Assembly (NCBI GenBank): GCA_964611385.1
Contig: CAZSXS010000094.1
Coordinates: 1-12,422, forward strand
DNA: 12,422 nt
Direction of reading: 5' to 3'
From: CAZSXS01 sp964611385
GTDB taxonomy: Bacteria > Bacillota > Clostridia > Lachnospirales > CAYPQA01
This document shows positions 6,939 to 12,422 of the stretch, one piece after another; position 1 is the stretch's first letter; each line of letters opens with the position of its first letter. A program made the translations under genes and the position numbers. The notes beneath the pieces are model-generated. The model saw only the letters and a list, made by a program, of their open reading frames with translations. It ran no database searches and had not been told where the DNA came from.

Positions 6939-7047
6939 GCAGTGACCGTTCATCTATATTATACAAAGCGCTGTGTCCAATTTCAAACCAGAAAGCAAAA
7001 TTAAGTCCGTGGCGATCAAGATTATTAAGTTATTTTTTAGGCTGTGA

Positions 7048-7152
7048 ATAAATTCTAAAGGACTGTTGATAAATTCTGAAAGGCCCTTGATATATTCTAA
7101 AAGATCCTTGATAAATTCTGAAAGACCCTCAATAAATTCTGAAAGACCCTTG
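7048..7152. repeat. Five tandem 21-bp repeats (iteron-like)
   Basis: Five consecutive units at 7048, 7069, 7090, 7111 and 7132, consensus ATAAATTCTGAAAG followed by RCCCTTG, with a few substitutions each. The 21-bp period is two full helical turns, so each AAATT core faces the same side of the DNA. The array ends just before the promoter of the PHP-domain gene. It may be a phased binding site or a curved element for that promoter, or simply a minisatellite. Confidence 0.92.
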
Positions 7153-7167
7153 ATGTTTTTTGGGGAT

Positions 7168-7176
7168 TGGTATACT
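7168..7176 (+). promoter_or_regulatory. Extended -10 promoter of the PHP-domain gene
   Basis: TGGTATACT is a good extended -10 element. A TTGATG at 7150-7155, at the edge of the last 21-bp repeat, could be the -35, but with a short 15-bp spacer. The transcript would have a leader of roughly 90 bases with a small possible stem (GCTTG/CAAGC at 7198-7202 and 7226-7230). Confidence 0.5.
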
Positions 7177-7272
7177 ATTCATATGCGTATTTGGGCCGCT
7201 TGCTCTGTTAAAAGCCGAACTGAAACAAGCGACTTGTGATAAAATAAAAAGAATAGAAAAGCAGGTGGAAGA

Positions 7273-8160
7273 ATGGAAACTTTAAAGCTATATAACACAG
7301 AAATGCAGTGGTACAAGGGAAACACTCATACCCACACCACAAAGTCAGACGGACAAAAAGATCCAGACGAAGTGATTGCCCTGTATAAGGAACAGGGTTA
7401 TGACTTCCTTGCCATAACGGATCACCGGAAATATATGCCCTTGCAGGAGCAGGACAGTTTTACCCTAATTCCGGCTACCGAATTTCACATGAACAATATT
7501 GAAGGGAGAAAAGCTTTTCATATTGTGGGCTTGGGGATTGAGAAAGAATTATTTACATCCGATGAAAACACACCCCAAGAGCTGATCGATATGATACTTG
7601 AAGCCGGAGGCCTTCCGATTTTAGCACACCCAGCCTGGTCGTTTTTAACCCATGATGATCTGGCAGAACTACAGAACTATGAGCATATTGAGATTTATAA
7701 CAGTGTCTCCGAGTTTTATTCCTTCCGGGGCAACTCTTCGGAAGTAGTAGACAGCTTGGCGGCCTGCGGCCTGACGAAACATTTGATTGCCTGTGATGAT
7801 ACACATTTTTATAAAAAGGAATTTGCCAAGGGTTTTATTAGGGTTCAAAGCCCTTCCTTAAGTAGTAGAGACTTGGTGCAGTCTATCGCCGAAGGCAAGT
7901 ATTACAGCAGTCAATGCCCAGCCTTCAAGCAAATTGAAGTAAGCGAAGGTGGCGTTCAAGTCAGCTGCTCGCCGGTTAAAAAAATCATTTTTCTAAGTGA
8001 TGCCTTCTACGCCCAAAACCGCGTTGTGGAAGCCGATGAAGGGCAGCTTATTACAGAAGCTGAATATAAATATAACAACCTGGATACCTACTTACGGGTA
8101 GAGCTTGTGGATGAACATGGCAATCATGCTTGGAGTAATTATTTTTTGAAAGCAAAGTAA
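7273..8160 (+). CDS. PHP-domain metal-dependent phosphoesterase
   Basis: A 295-residue protein with the full set of PHP-domain metal ligands in order: NTHTH (His19, His21), ITDH (Asp50, His51), the TEFH region (Glu70, His72), AHPAW (His119) and CDDTH (Asp175-His178). The layout resembles stand-alone PHP phosphoesterases of the YciV/CehA-McbA kind, which hydrolyse phosphate esters using two or three metal ions; the substrate is unknown. The last 80 or so residues form a separate beta-rich tail. AGGTGG lies four bases before the ATG. The gene is alone, with its own promoter behind the 21-bp repeats and a strong terminator after it. Confidence 0.88.
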   Translation: METLKLYNTEMQWYKGNTHTHTTKSDGQKDPDEVIALYKEQGYDFLAITDHRKYMPLQEQDSFTLIPATEFHMNNIEGRKAFHIVGLGIEKELFTSDENTPQELIDMILEAGGLPILAHPAWSFLTHDDLAELQNYEHIEIYNSVSEFYSFRGNSSEVVDSLAACGLTKHLIACDDTHFYKKEFAKGFIRVQSPSLSSRDLVQSIAEGKYYSSQCPAFKQIEVSEGGVQVSCSPVKKIIFLSDAFYAQNRVVEADEGQLITEAEYKYNNLDTYLRVELVDEHGNHAWSNYFLKAK

Positions 8161-8207
8161 GGAAGGCTTAACCGTTTATGTTTATATAAATTAAAATCAA
8201 AAGAAAT

Positions 8208-8250
8208 AAAAAATCTGACAAACTTATATCTAAGCTTGTCAGATTTTTTT
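8208..8250 (+). terminator. Intrinsic terminator after the PHP-domain gene
   Basis: AAAAAATCTGACAA (8208-8221) pairs with TTGTCAGATTTTTT (8236-8249), with an inner CTTA/TAAG stem, and runs into seven T (8244-8250). The A-rich left arm means it could also work in the other direction. Confidence 0.93.
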
Positions 8251-8394
8251 GTGCTTAGCCTTTTAGCAGCAAGACCGAAAAAGCTGTACACTTTGCTTCA
8301 AAATCTATTCTCCTCTTTTGTTTGGATGAACCTTTACAGGCACTGATACATACTATAAACAAAGTCATACTGTGGTTTGCTTGGATGGATGATG

Positions 8395-8844
8395 ATGCAG
8401 TTAATAGTAGAATATCAAAAAGACACGGATGCCGAAGCCATTATCAAGATGGGAAAGGTAAAGTACCATTTACCGTTAATTCATGCGGTGGTCGTGGAAG
8501 TCGATGAAAAAAAGTATAATTTGTCGGAATCCTCAATAAAGGGGATGAAGGGCATCTCTGTATTTCCCACCATGAGTATAAGCGCCCAAATGAACTATGC
8601 CAGAAAAGCAGTCAAAGCAGAACAAGCCCAAAAGGATGGCATTGCCGGCCGAAAGATTGGCATCGCCATCATGGACACAGGGGTAGCACCAGTCAAAGAC
8701 CTGAGCCTCCCCAAAAATCGGATTATCGCCTTCATGGATTTGATAAACGGAAAAAAGAAACCGTATGATGATAACGGACACGGTACACAGGTAGCGGGTA
8801 TATGTACCTTACATTTTTATTTTAATAAATTATGGCTATTATAA
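8395..8844 (+). pseudogene. Interrupted subtilisin-family (S8) serine protease
   Basis: The 5' part of a subtilase gene. A prodomain-like region (QLIVEYQKDTDAEAI onward) leads into the catalytic domain, with the Asp motif IAIMDTGV (Asp94, counting from 8395) and the His motif DDNGHGTQVAGI (His129). The family sequence stops at 8801. Thirteen unrelated codons and a stop (8842-8844) follow. The catalytic Ser and the oxyanion Asn are missing, so no active protease can be made. The break coincides with the 18-bp repeat that recurs at 12222-12239. In-frame ATGs at 8389, 8392 and 8395 compete; 8395 has GGATGG six bases upstream and suits the protein best. No secretion signal is evident, as in intracellular subtilases. 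Confidence 0.85.
8784..8801. repeat. 18-bp direct repeat, left copy (putative attL)
   Basis: TACACAGGTAGCGGGTAT is identical to 12222-12239 and differs in the bases on each side. It encodes the TQVAG part of the protease's catalytic-His motif, so this copy is in its native place and marks the left edge of the inserted DNA. Confidence 0.88.
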
Positions 8845-8872
8845 AGGATTTCTTAGCCCTTATAATAGCCAT
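8832..8872. other. Long hairpin near the left end of the cassette
   Basis: ATGGCTATTATAA (8832-8844) pairs perfectly with TTATAATAGCCAT (8860-8872). A bulged A and a GG/CC pair extend the stem toward a ten-base loop. No T-run follows, so it is not a standard terminator. It ends two bases before the -35 box of the cassette promoter and may shield the operon from read-through or form part of the element's end. Confidence 0.65.
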
Positions 8873-8874
8873 TG

Positions 8875-8903
8875 TTGAACACAGAACTTTCTTATGTTAT
8901 AAT
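8875..8903 (+). promoter_or_regulatory. Consensus promoter of the HEPN/NTPase operon
   Basis: TTGAAC (8875-8880), a 17-bp spacer, and a perfect TATAAT (8898-8903). Transcription would start near 8910, leaving a leader of about 40 bases before the first ATG. It belongs to the cassette, so the operon brings its own expression signal. Confidence 0.85.
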
Positions 8904-8948
8904 GAGACAAATGGTACATTTTTATATCTAAATAGAGGAGGTGAGAAA

Positions 8949-9407
8949 ATGGATGCCGATTTTCTTAGTACTTGCGATAGAATGTATTCTTCTGCGACAA
9001 AATTAAATAGTAACCAAGAGTATTATACGAGTTGTTATTTAGGTGGATATGTTGTTGAGTGTTACTTAAAACACCTTATATTAAGCTATGGAGTCAAGGA
9101 AGATGGCTCAAACTATACTGTAGGGGATATTAAATCTAAGTATGTACATAAAATACATCAGATGATCAGCGACTTACAAGATTATATTAATTTAAGTGAT
9201 AACATTCCTGTATCGTGCAGAATAGACCTGAATATTGTGTGCAAAACTATATGCATAGGAACTGGAGGAAACCCGAAGTGGGATCCGAAATATCGTTATG
9301 GTGAACATCCTGCGTGGGAAGATAAAATTTATTCGGATAGCTATATAAGTGAATTAAATCAATTACATGACGCTTTATCATATTTAAGAATGGGTGGTGT
9401 AATATAA
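8949..9407 (+). CDS. HEPN-like small protein, first gene of the candidate conflict system
   Basis: A 152-residue protein. The N-terminal half resembles HEPN four-helix domains: EYYTSCYLGGYVVECYLKHLILSYG (about 24-48) matches the typical 'YxxAyYLaGYavExaLKalil' helix pair. The second half has RYGEHPAW (Arg116, His120). This recalls the HEPN ribonuclease motif R-x4-6-H, but with only three residues between, so catalysis is uncertain. HEPN proteins often act as RNases in toxin-antitoxin and anti-phage systems, so this is the likely effector. I chose the ATG at 8949 because GGAGGTG lies five bases before it. An in-frame ATG at 8832 sits inside a hairpin, upstream of the promoter. The stop overlaps the start of the next gene by one base (TAATG), implying coupled translation and a shared job. 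Confidence 0.6.
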   Translation: MDADFLSTCDRMYSSATKLNSNQEYYTSCYLGGYVVECYLKHLILSYGVKEDGSNYTVGDIKSKYVHKIHQMISDLQDYINLSDNIPVSCRIDLNIVCKTICIGTGGNPKWDPKYRYGEHPAWEDKIYSDSYISELNQLHDALSYLRMGGVI

Positions 9408-12109
9408 TGAATTTCCTGCATAATGATATCGCATACAAGCAAATAATCGATGAGGTTAAGAAGCTTGCTAATTTAAATATTCAGCACACTTATTATTTAT
9501 CACAAAATGCATTTGGTCGCTTTTCCATTTACATTAAAGGGAGTAACAATAACAATGTATTCATAGTAGACAAAGAATTTTCAGAAAGATTTGGTAAGTG
9601 GTTTGATAGCGCTAAAATTTTAGATGAATCAAGCTTCGTTGCTCAACAGCTTGAGCGTATGTATAAAAGAGAGATGAGTCCAAATTTATATTTTGTCGAA
9701 TCATTTTTATCCGAAAACTCTTGGAGTGGAATTCCATCAAATTATATTAATCAGAGAATGTTAAAAGGCAAAGTAGTCTGCTTTTATTCGTTTAAAGGTG
9801 GCGTTGGACGTACTACAACAATGGTAATGAGTGCTATCGCTTTAGCTCGACAAGGAAAGAGAGTTGCATTAATTGATTTTGATTTAGAAGCCCCTGGTGT
9901 TTCTAATCTTTTGCAAACAAAAGAGTTACCAAGTTATGGGGTTATCGATTTTTTGTTAGAGAGTAGCATTTACTATGATGAAATTAAAACAACTATAAAA
10001 ATTGACGAATACATTTATACTTGCTCGTCAGATCAACTTGTGGGGAACAAACAAGGGGAAATCTATGTTATTCCTGCATATGGTAAAAGCTCTGATAATG
10101 ATATGGATTCATATAAGCGTAAGCTACTTCGATTTGACTTAAACACACCTTTATACAATAATCTAAAAACACCAATTGATTTTCTACTAGAAAAAATTGA
10201 TGGATTCGTTGAACCTGATTATATTTTTATTGATTCAAGATCAGGTTTACATCAAGTTGGAGGCGTAACCATAACTAGATATGCCGACTTGGTTGTTATG
10301 CTTTTTTATGGAAGTAAACAAAATATTGCAGGAATGAAGATGGTGCTACCAGTTGTTAAGAGTAATCAAAAAGACTTTATCTTAGTAAATTCACAGGTTC
10401 CGAGTAATGCAGATCTAGCACAAATAGAGAGGGAGCTCTTTATCCAAGGTGCATATGATGCTCTAAAATTATGTGATTTAGCTTACGACCAAGAATCAAT
10501 TGCTATTGACTCAAAGGATGCAGATCACTTCCCAATTGACATTACATACACTGCTTCTGCTGTGTTTATTGATTCTACGGAACAACTAGTAAAGTGTTAT
10601 GCAGATAATAAGATTGAATTTGAAAAACTGGCATCACTTATTGCTGATTTTCTTTATATAGAGGCTGCGGAATCAAACAGTCCTACATTTAATAATAGTG
10701 AAATTATTGAATGTATCAAGAGTCTTACATCAACATCAGAAGTTCCTGCCGCTGAAGACGAATTTCTAACAGAAAATGATTTAGAGAATAGCTTTTATCC
10801 AATGTCTGCATATAGTTTTATATTTGAACCAAGAAAATTTCTTGTATTAGGGGACAAAGGGATGGGTAAAACAGCATTGTTTATGGTGTTAAAACATAAT
10901 TCCTATGCAAGAAAACTGGCTCAGTTTATACAATCAGACATAAAGCATTATCAAAATACTTCATGGGTAGTTGGAACAGATATAACGAAAAACTATAAAA
11001 ACACTTCAAACTTGATAGTAGAGAAGAAGGTCATTCGACCATTTTGGCTATATTTAATTTTAAAATCGCTTTATGAAAACTTAGACAAAAGCTTTATAAG
11101 CAACATCAATCAAAATATTTTGGCTCTTTTGCAAATGGATTCTTTACTGAAAGTTGTTGAATCTTTTGACAGCAATATTTTATATTTACTTGGTGAAAGT
11201 ATTGAACGGATTAATAAAAATCTTTTGGATAAAGAGCAATCCATTACCGTCATTTATGATGCTTTGGATAGAATTTTTGATGAAAAGCTAAGGGGACAAT
11301 TTTTAAGTGAGCTTATTCAAATATGGTATGATTATGCTACTGTCTTGCAAGCAATTAGAAGCAAAATATTTTTACGCAATGATATTTTTGATCGAGAAGT
11401 TTTAATCACTGATAAGGTGAAAATCAGCAACTATAGTGCAAATATCAAATGGGAATATGACCAATTATTTGCGATGGTTTGGAAACGACTTATTTCTAAA
11501 TCAAGAGAATTTTATAAACTATATAGGTCAAGTATAATTGGCGAATCTACTAATAATCAATCTGAGATATTGGGTTTTGTTCCTCAAGCAAACGAGGAAG
11601 TTAACCGCTTGATTTTAGCGAGAATAATGGGAGTTAAGATGGGCAGTGGAAATAAAACTACTACCTATAACTGGTTTAATTATAGATTGAGTGATACTAA
11701 ACAACAAATTGTTCCAAGGAGCATGCTTGGCATTTTTGCAGAGGCAGCCAGACAAGAGAACAAACAAAAAGCGAAAACTTCAAATGTGATTATAAGGCCA
11801 AAAAGTTTTGAAGATGCACTTCCAAAAGTATCGTCAATACGAGTAGCAGATATGAAAGAGGAGTATCCTAAATATGAAAAACTATTTAGTGATTTAAAGG
11901 ATACGGTAAAAAGGTCACCTATAGAAGAGGCCAAGTTTGTTGAAGCTTTACGGCAAGCTGGATTTGACAAACCGGAAGACGAGATAAAAGCCCTAATGGA
12001 TATAGGTATTATCCGTGCCTACAAAAGAAAACTTCAAGATGACTTACGTTATCATTTTCCTGATATTTACTTGAATGGTTTAGGACTAAGTCGAACCGGG
12101 ATGAAATAA
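9407..12109 (+). CDS. Dual-NTPase protein: MinD/ParA-like ATPase fused to a second P-loop NTPase
   Basis: A 900-residue protein. Residues 1-120 are an unrecognised N-terminal region. A MinD/ParA-like domain follows with FYSFKGGVGRTT (Lys130 to Thr137), ALIDFDLEAPGV (Asp157, Asp159) and the FIDSRSG motif (Asp276). The KGGVGRT form, with Arg in place of the second Lys, is known from a widespread subfamily of these ATPases. A second NTPase begins at FLVLGDKGMGKT (Lys488), with Walker-B-like VIYDALDR (Asp618, Asp621) and a downstream KIFLRNDIF (Arg657), resembling KAP/Sll1717-type or STAND-like P-loop proteins. The last 80 residues (EEAKFVEALRQAGF... DIGIIRAYKRK) look like a winged helix. No transmembrane segment is evident. 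It probably senses a trigger and controls the HEPN partner. The start is fixed by the one-base overlap with the upstream gene. Confidence 0.8.
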   Translation: MNFLHNDIAYKQIIDEVKKLANLNIQHTYYLSQNAFGRFSIYIKGSNNNNVFIVDKEFSERFGKWFDSAKILDESSFVAQQLERMYKREMSPNLYFVESFLSENSWSGIPSNYINQRMLKGKVVCFYSFKGGVGRTTTMVMSAIALARQGKRVALIDFDLEAPGVSNLLQTKELPSYGVIDFLLESSIYYDEIKTTIKIDEYIYTCSSDQLVGNKQGEIYVIPAYGKSSDNDMDSYKRKLLRFDLNTPLYNNLKTPIDFLLEKIDGFVEPDYIFIDSRSGLHQVGGVTITRYADLVVMLFYGSKQNIAGMKMVLPVVKSNQKDFILVNSQVPSNADLAQIERELFIQGAYDALKLCDLAYDQESIAIDSKDADHFPIDITYTASAVFIDSTEQLVKCYADNKIEFEKLASLIADFLYIEAAESNSPTFNNSEIIECIKSLTSTSEVPAAEDEFLTENDLENSFYPMSAYSFIFEPRKFLVLGDKGMGKTALFMVLKHNSYARKLAQFIQSDIKHYQNTSWVVGTDITKNYKNTSNLIVEKKVIRPFWLYLILKSLYENLDKSFISNINQNILALLQMDSLLKVVESFDSNILYLLGESIERINKNLLDKEQSITVIYDALDRIFDEKLRGQFLSELIQIWYDYATVLQAIRSKIFLRNDIFDREVLITDKVKISNYSANIKWEYDQLFAMVWKRLISKSREFYKLYRSSIIGESTNNQSEILGFVPQANEEVNRLILARIMGVKMGSGNKTTTYNWFNYRLSDTKQQIVPRSMLGIFAEAARQENKQKAKTSNVIIRPKSFEDALPKVSSIRVADMKEEYPKYEKLFSDLKDTVKRSPIEEAKFVEALRQAGFDKPEDEIKALMDIGIIRAYKRKLQDDLRYHFPDIYLNGLGLSRTGMK

Positions 12110-12128
12110 TATGAGTTAAAAAACAAGC

Positions 12129-12155
12129 AGGACGGTATATGCCAGATGCCGTCCT
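12129..12155 (+). terminator. Possible weak terminator of the HEPN/NTPase operon
   Basis: AGGACGG (12129-12135) pairs with CCGTCCT (12149-12155), extended by a T-G wobble and two A-T pairs, 20 bases after the stop codon at 12109. Only a loose TCCTAAATTA follows instead of a T-run, so termination may be partial. Confidence 0.45.
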
Positions 12156-12188
12156 TCCTAAATTATGACCGTAATATAAGCGGCTTTC

Positions 12189-12210
12189 ACCCTTGTCCAA
12201 ATGCAAGGGT
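12189..12210. other. Small hairpin near the right end of the cassette
   Basis: ACCCTTG (12189-12195) pairs with CAAGGGT (12204-12210) around an eight-base loop. It ends 11 bases before the right 18-bp repeat and roughly mirrors the hairpin near the left end, so it may belong to the element's terminus. Confidence 0.45.
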
Positions 12211-12221
12211 AAAAACCACAT

Positions 12222-12239
12222 TACACAGGTAGCGGGTAT
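12222..12239. repeat. 18-bp direct repeat, right copy (putative attR)
   Basis: An exact copy of 8784-8801. After it, the frame that matches TQVAGI continues as IYECGCPLNIIKS and reaches a TAG after about 19 codons. It does not resume a subtilase sequence, so the 3' part of the protease gene is absent here. Confidence 0.88.
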
Positions 12240-12266
12240 TTATGAGTGCGGTTGTCCGCTAAACAT

Positions 12267-12318
12267 AATAAAAAGCAGAGCAACTCTACAAATTTAGTAG
12301 ATTGCTCTGCTTTTTATT
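12267..12318. terminator. Very strong bidirectional terminator
   Basis: AATAAAAAGCAGAGCAA (12267-12283) is perfectly complementary to TTGCTCTGCTTTTTATT (12302-12318), and an inner TCTAC/GTAGA stem (12285-12289 with 12297-12301) extends it. T-runs are present in both directions. It closes the remnant frame from the left and the leftward gene whose stop codon (12317-12319) overlaps it. Confidence 0.93.
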
Positions 12319-12421
12319 ATTTCAAAGAAAAGAACTTAACATTGTATTCTATCGTTGTGTCCTTATAATTGTAAGCGTCAATCCAAGGACACATAGAAAA
12401 AGGGTTGCCCCCGATGTAAAA
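12317..12421 (-). CDS. C-terminal end of a leftward gene cut by the window edge
   Basis: The reverse strand is open from the window edge for 34 codons to a TAA at 12319-12317, reading FYIGGNPFSMCPWIDAYNYK and ending VKFFSLK. The stop overlaps the arm of the strong terminator, the normal arrangement for a real gene end. The fragment is too short to assign. It could be an extracellular or surface protein tail, or a chance open frame. Confidence 0.4.
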   Translation of the reverse strand, partial: FYIGGNPFSMCPWIDAYNYKDTTIEYNVKFFSLK

Positions 12422-12422
12422 T

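Larger units (their letters stand above)
8784..12239 (+). mobile_element. Inserted cassette carrying a HEPN + dual-NTPase operon
   Basis: About 3.4 kb of DNA lies between two exact 18-bp direct repeats and interrupts an S8 protease gene. It is visibly more AT-rich than the leftward gene cluster to its left. It holds its own promoter, two overlapping genes and a weak terminator hairpin. It encodes no integrase, transposase or other recombinase. The repeats are too long for an ordinary transposon target duplication and fit either a site-specific attachment core or homology-driven cassette exchange. Just inside the repeats, ATGT on the left faces ACAT on the right. Hairpins lie near both ends (8832-8872 and 12189-12210). 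Mobility is inferred, not shown. Confidence 0.6.

Noticed and set aside
6750..7004. Rightward open frame in the 6727-7272 gap
   Set aside because: It covers dispersed repeat B and has no Shine-Dalgarno sequence. The matching region at copy A is not an equivalent gene, so the similarity is better explained by a DNA repeat.
7048..7152. CRISPR array
   Set aside because: The 21-bp units are directly adjacent with no unique spacers, and no cas genes are present.
8832..8948. Longer N-terminus for the HEPN-like protein starting at 8832
   Set aside because: That start lies inside a hairpin and upstream of the consensus promoter. The ATG at 8949 has an ideal ribosome binding site.
12205..12221. Extended protease homology before the right 18-bp repeat
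   Set aside because: The codons just before it read NHI in place of GHG. The similarity ends there and is no better than chance.

Overview
The window looks like a chromosome segment from a low-to-moderate GC Firmicute, most likely a clostridial anaerobe. The grounds are strong AGGAGG-type ribosome binding sites throughout, intrinsic hairpin-plus-T terminators, an occasional GTG or TTG start, and a UroD/MtaA-like protein of a kind common in anaerobic Clostridia. No species can be named from the sequence alone.

Layout. Positions 1-440 hold no complete gene. A GC-rich hairpin with an open reverse-strand frame beside it may be the worn right end of an IS200/IS605-type element. A leftward promoter feeds a gene that starts beyond position 1, and a repeat-bearing leader precedes the first gene. 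A fused membrane-plus-ATPase ABC exporter (441-2174) ends at a shared bidirectional terminator. Next comes a divergent pair, an XRE-type repressor and an 82-codon protein, separated by a clear inverted-repeat operator. Positions 6726 down to 3094 form a leftward housekeeping cluster: alpha/beta hydrolase (monoacylglycerol lipase type), thiamine pyrophosphokinase, a UroD/MtaA-like protein and YebC. A gene-free stretch (6727-7272) carries one of two copies of a dispersed structured repeat and a 21-bp x5 tandem repeat. It leads into a rightward PHP-domain phosphoesterase gene with its own strong terminator.

The most interesting part is 8395-12239. A subtilisin-family (S8) protease gene is broken just after its catalytic-His motif. 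An 18-bp sequence at the break (8784-8801) recurs exactly at 12222-12239. Between the two copies lie about 3.4 kb of visibly more AT-rich DNA with its own consensus promoter and two coupled genes: a small HEPN-like protein and a 900-residue protein. The large protein joins a MinD/ParA-like ATPase (KGGVGRTT) to a second P-loop NTPase (GDKGMGKT) and a probable winged-helix tail. No recombinase lies between the repeats. The architecture (candidate RNase effector, large multi-NTPase regulator, compact transferred cassette in a disrupted gene) fits an anti-phage or other conflict system. I do not recognise it as a named one. Function, novelty and mobility are inference.

The right edge (12240-12422) contains a very strong bidirectional terminator and the C-terminal end of a leftward gene that continues beyond the window.
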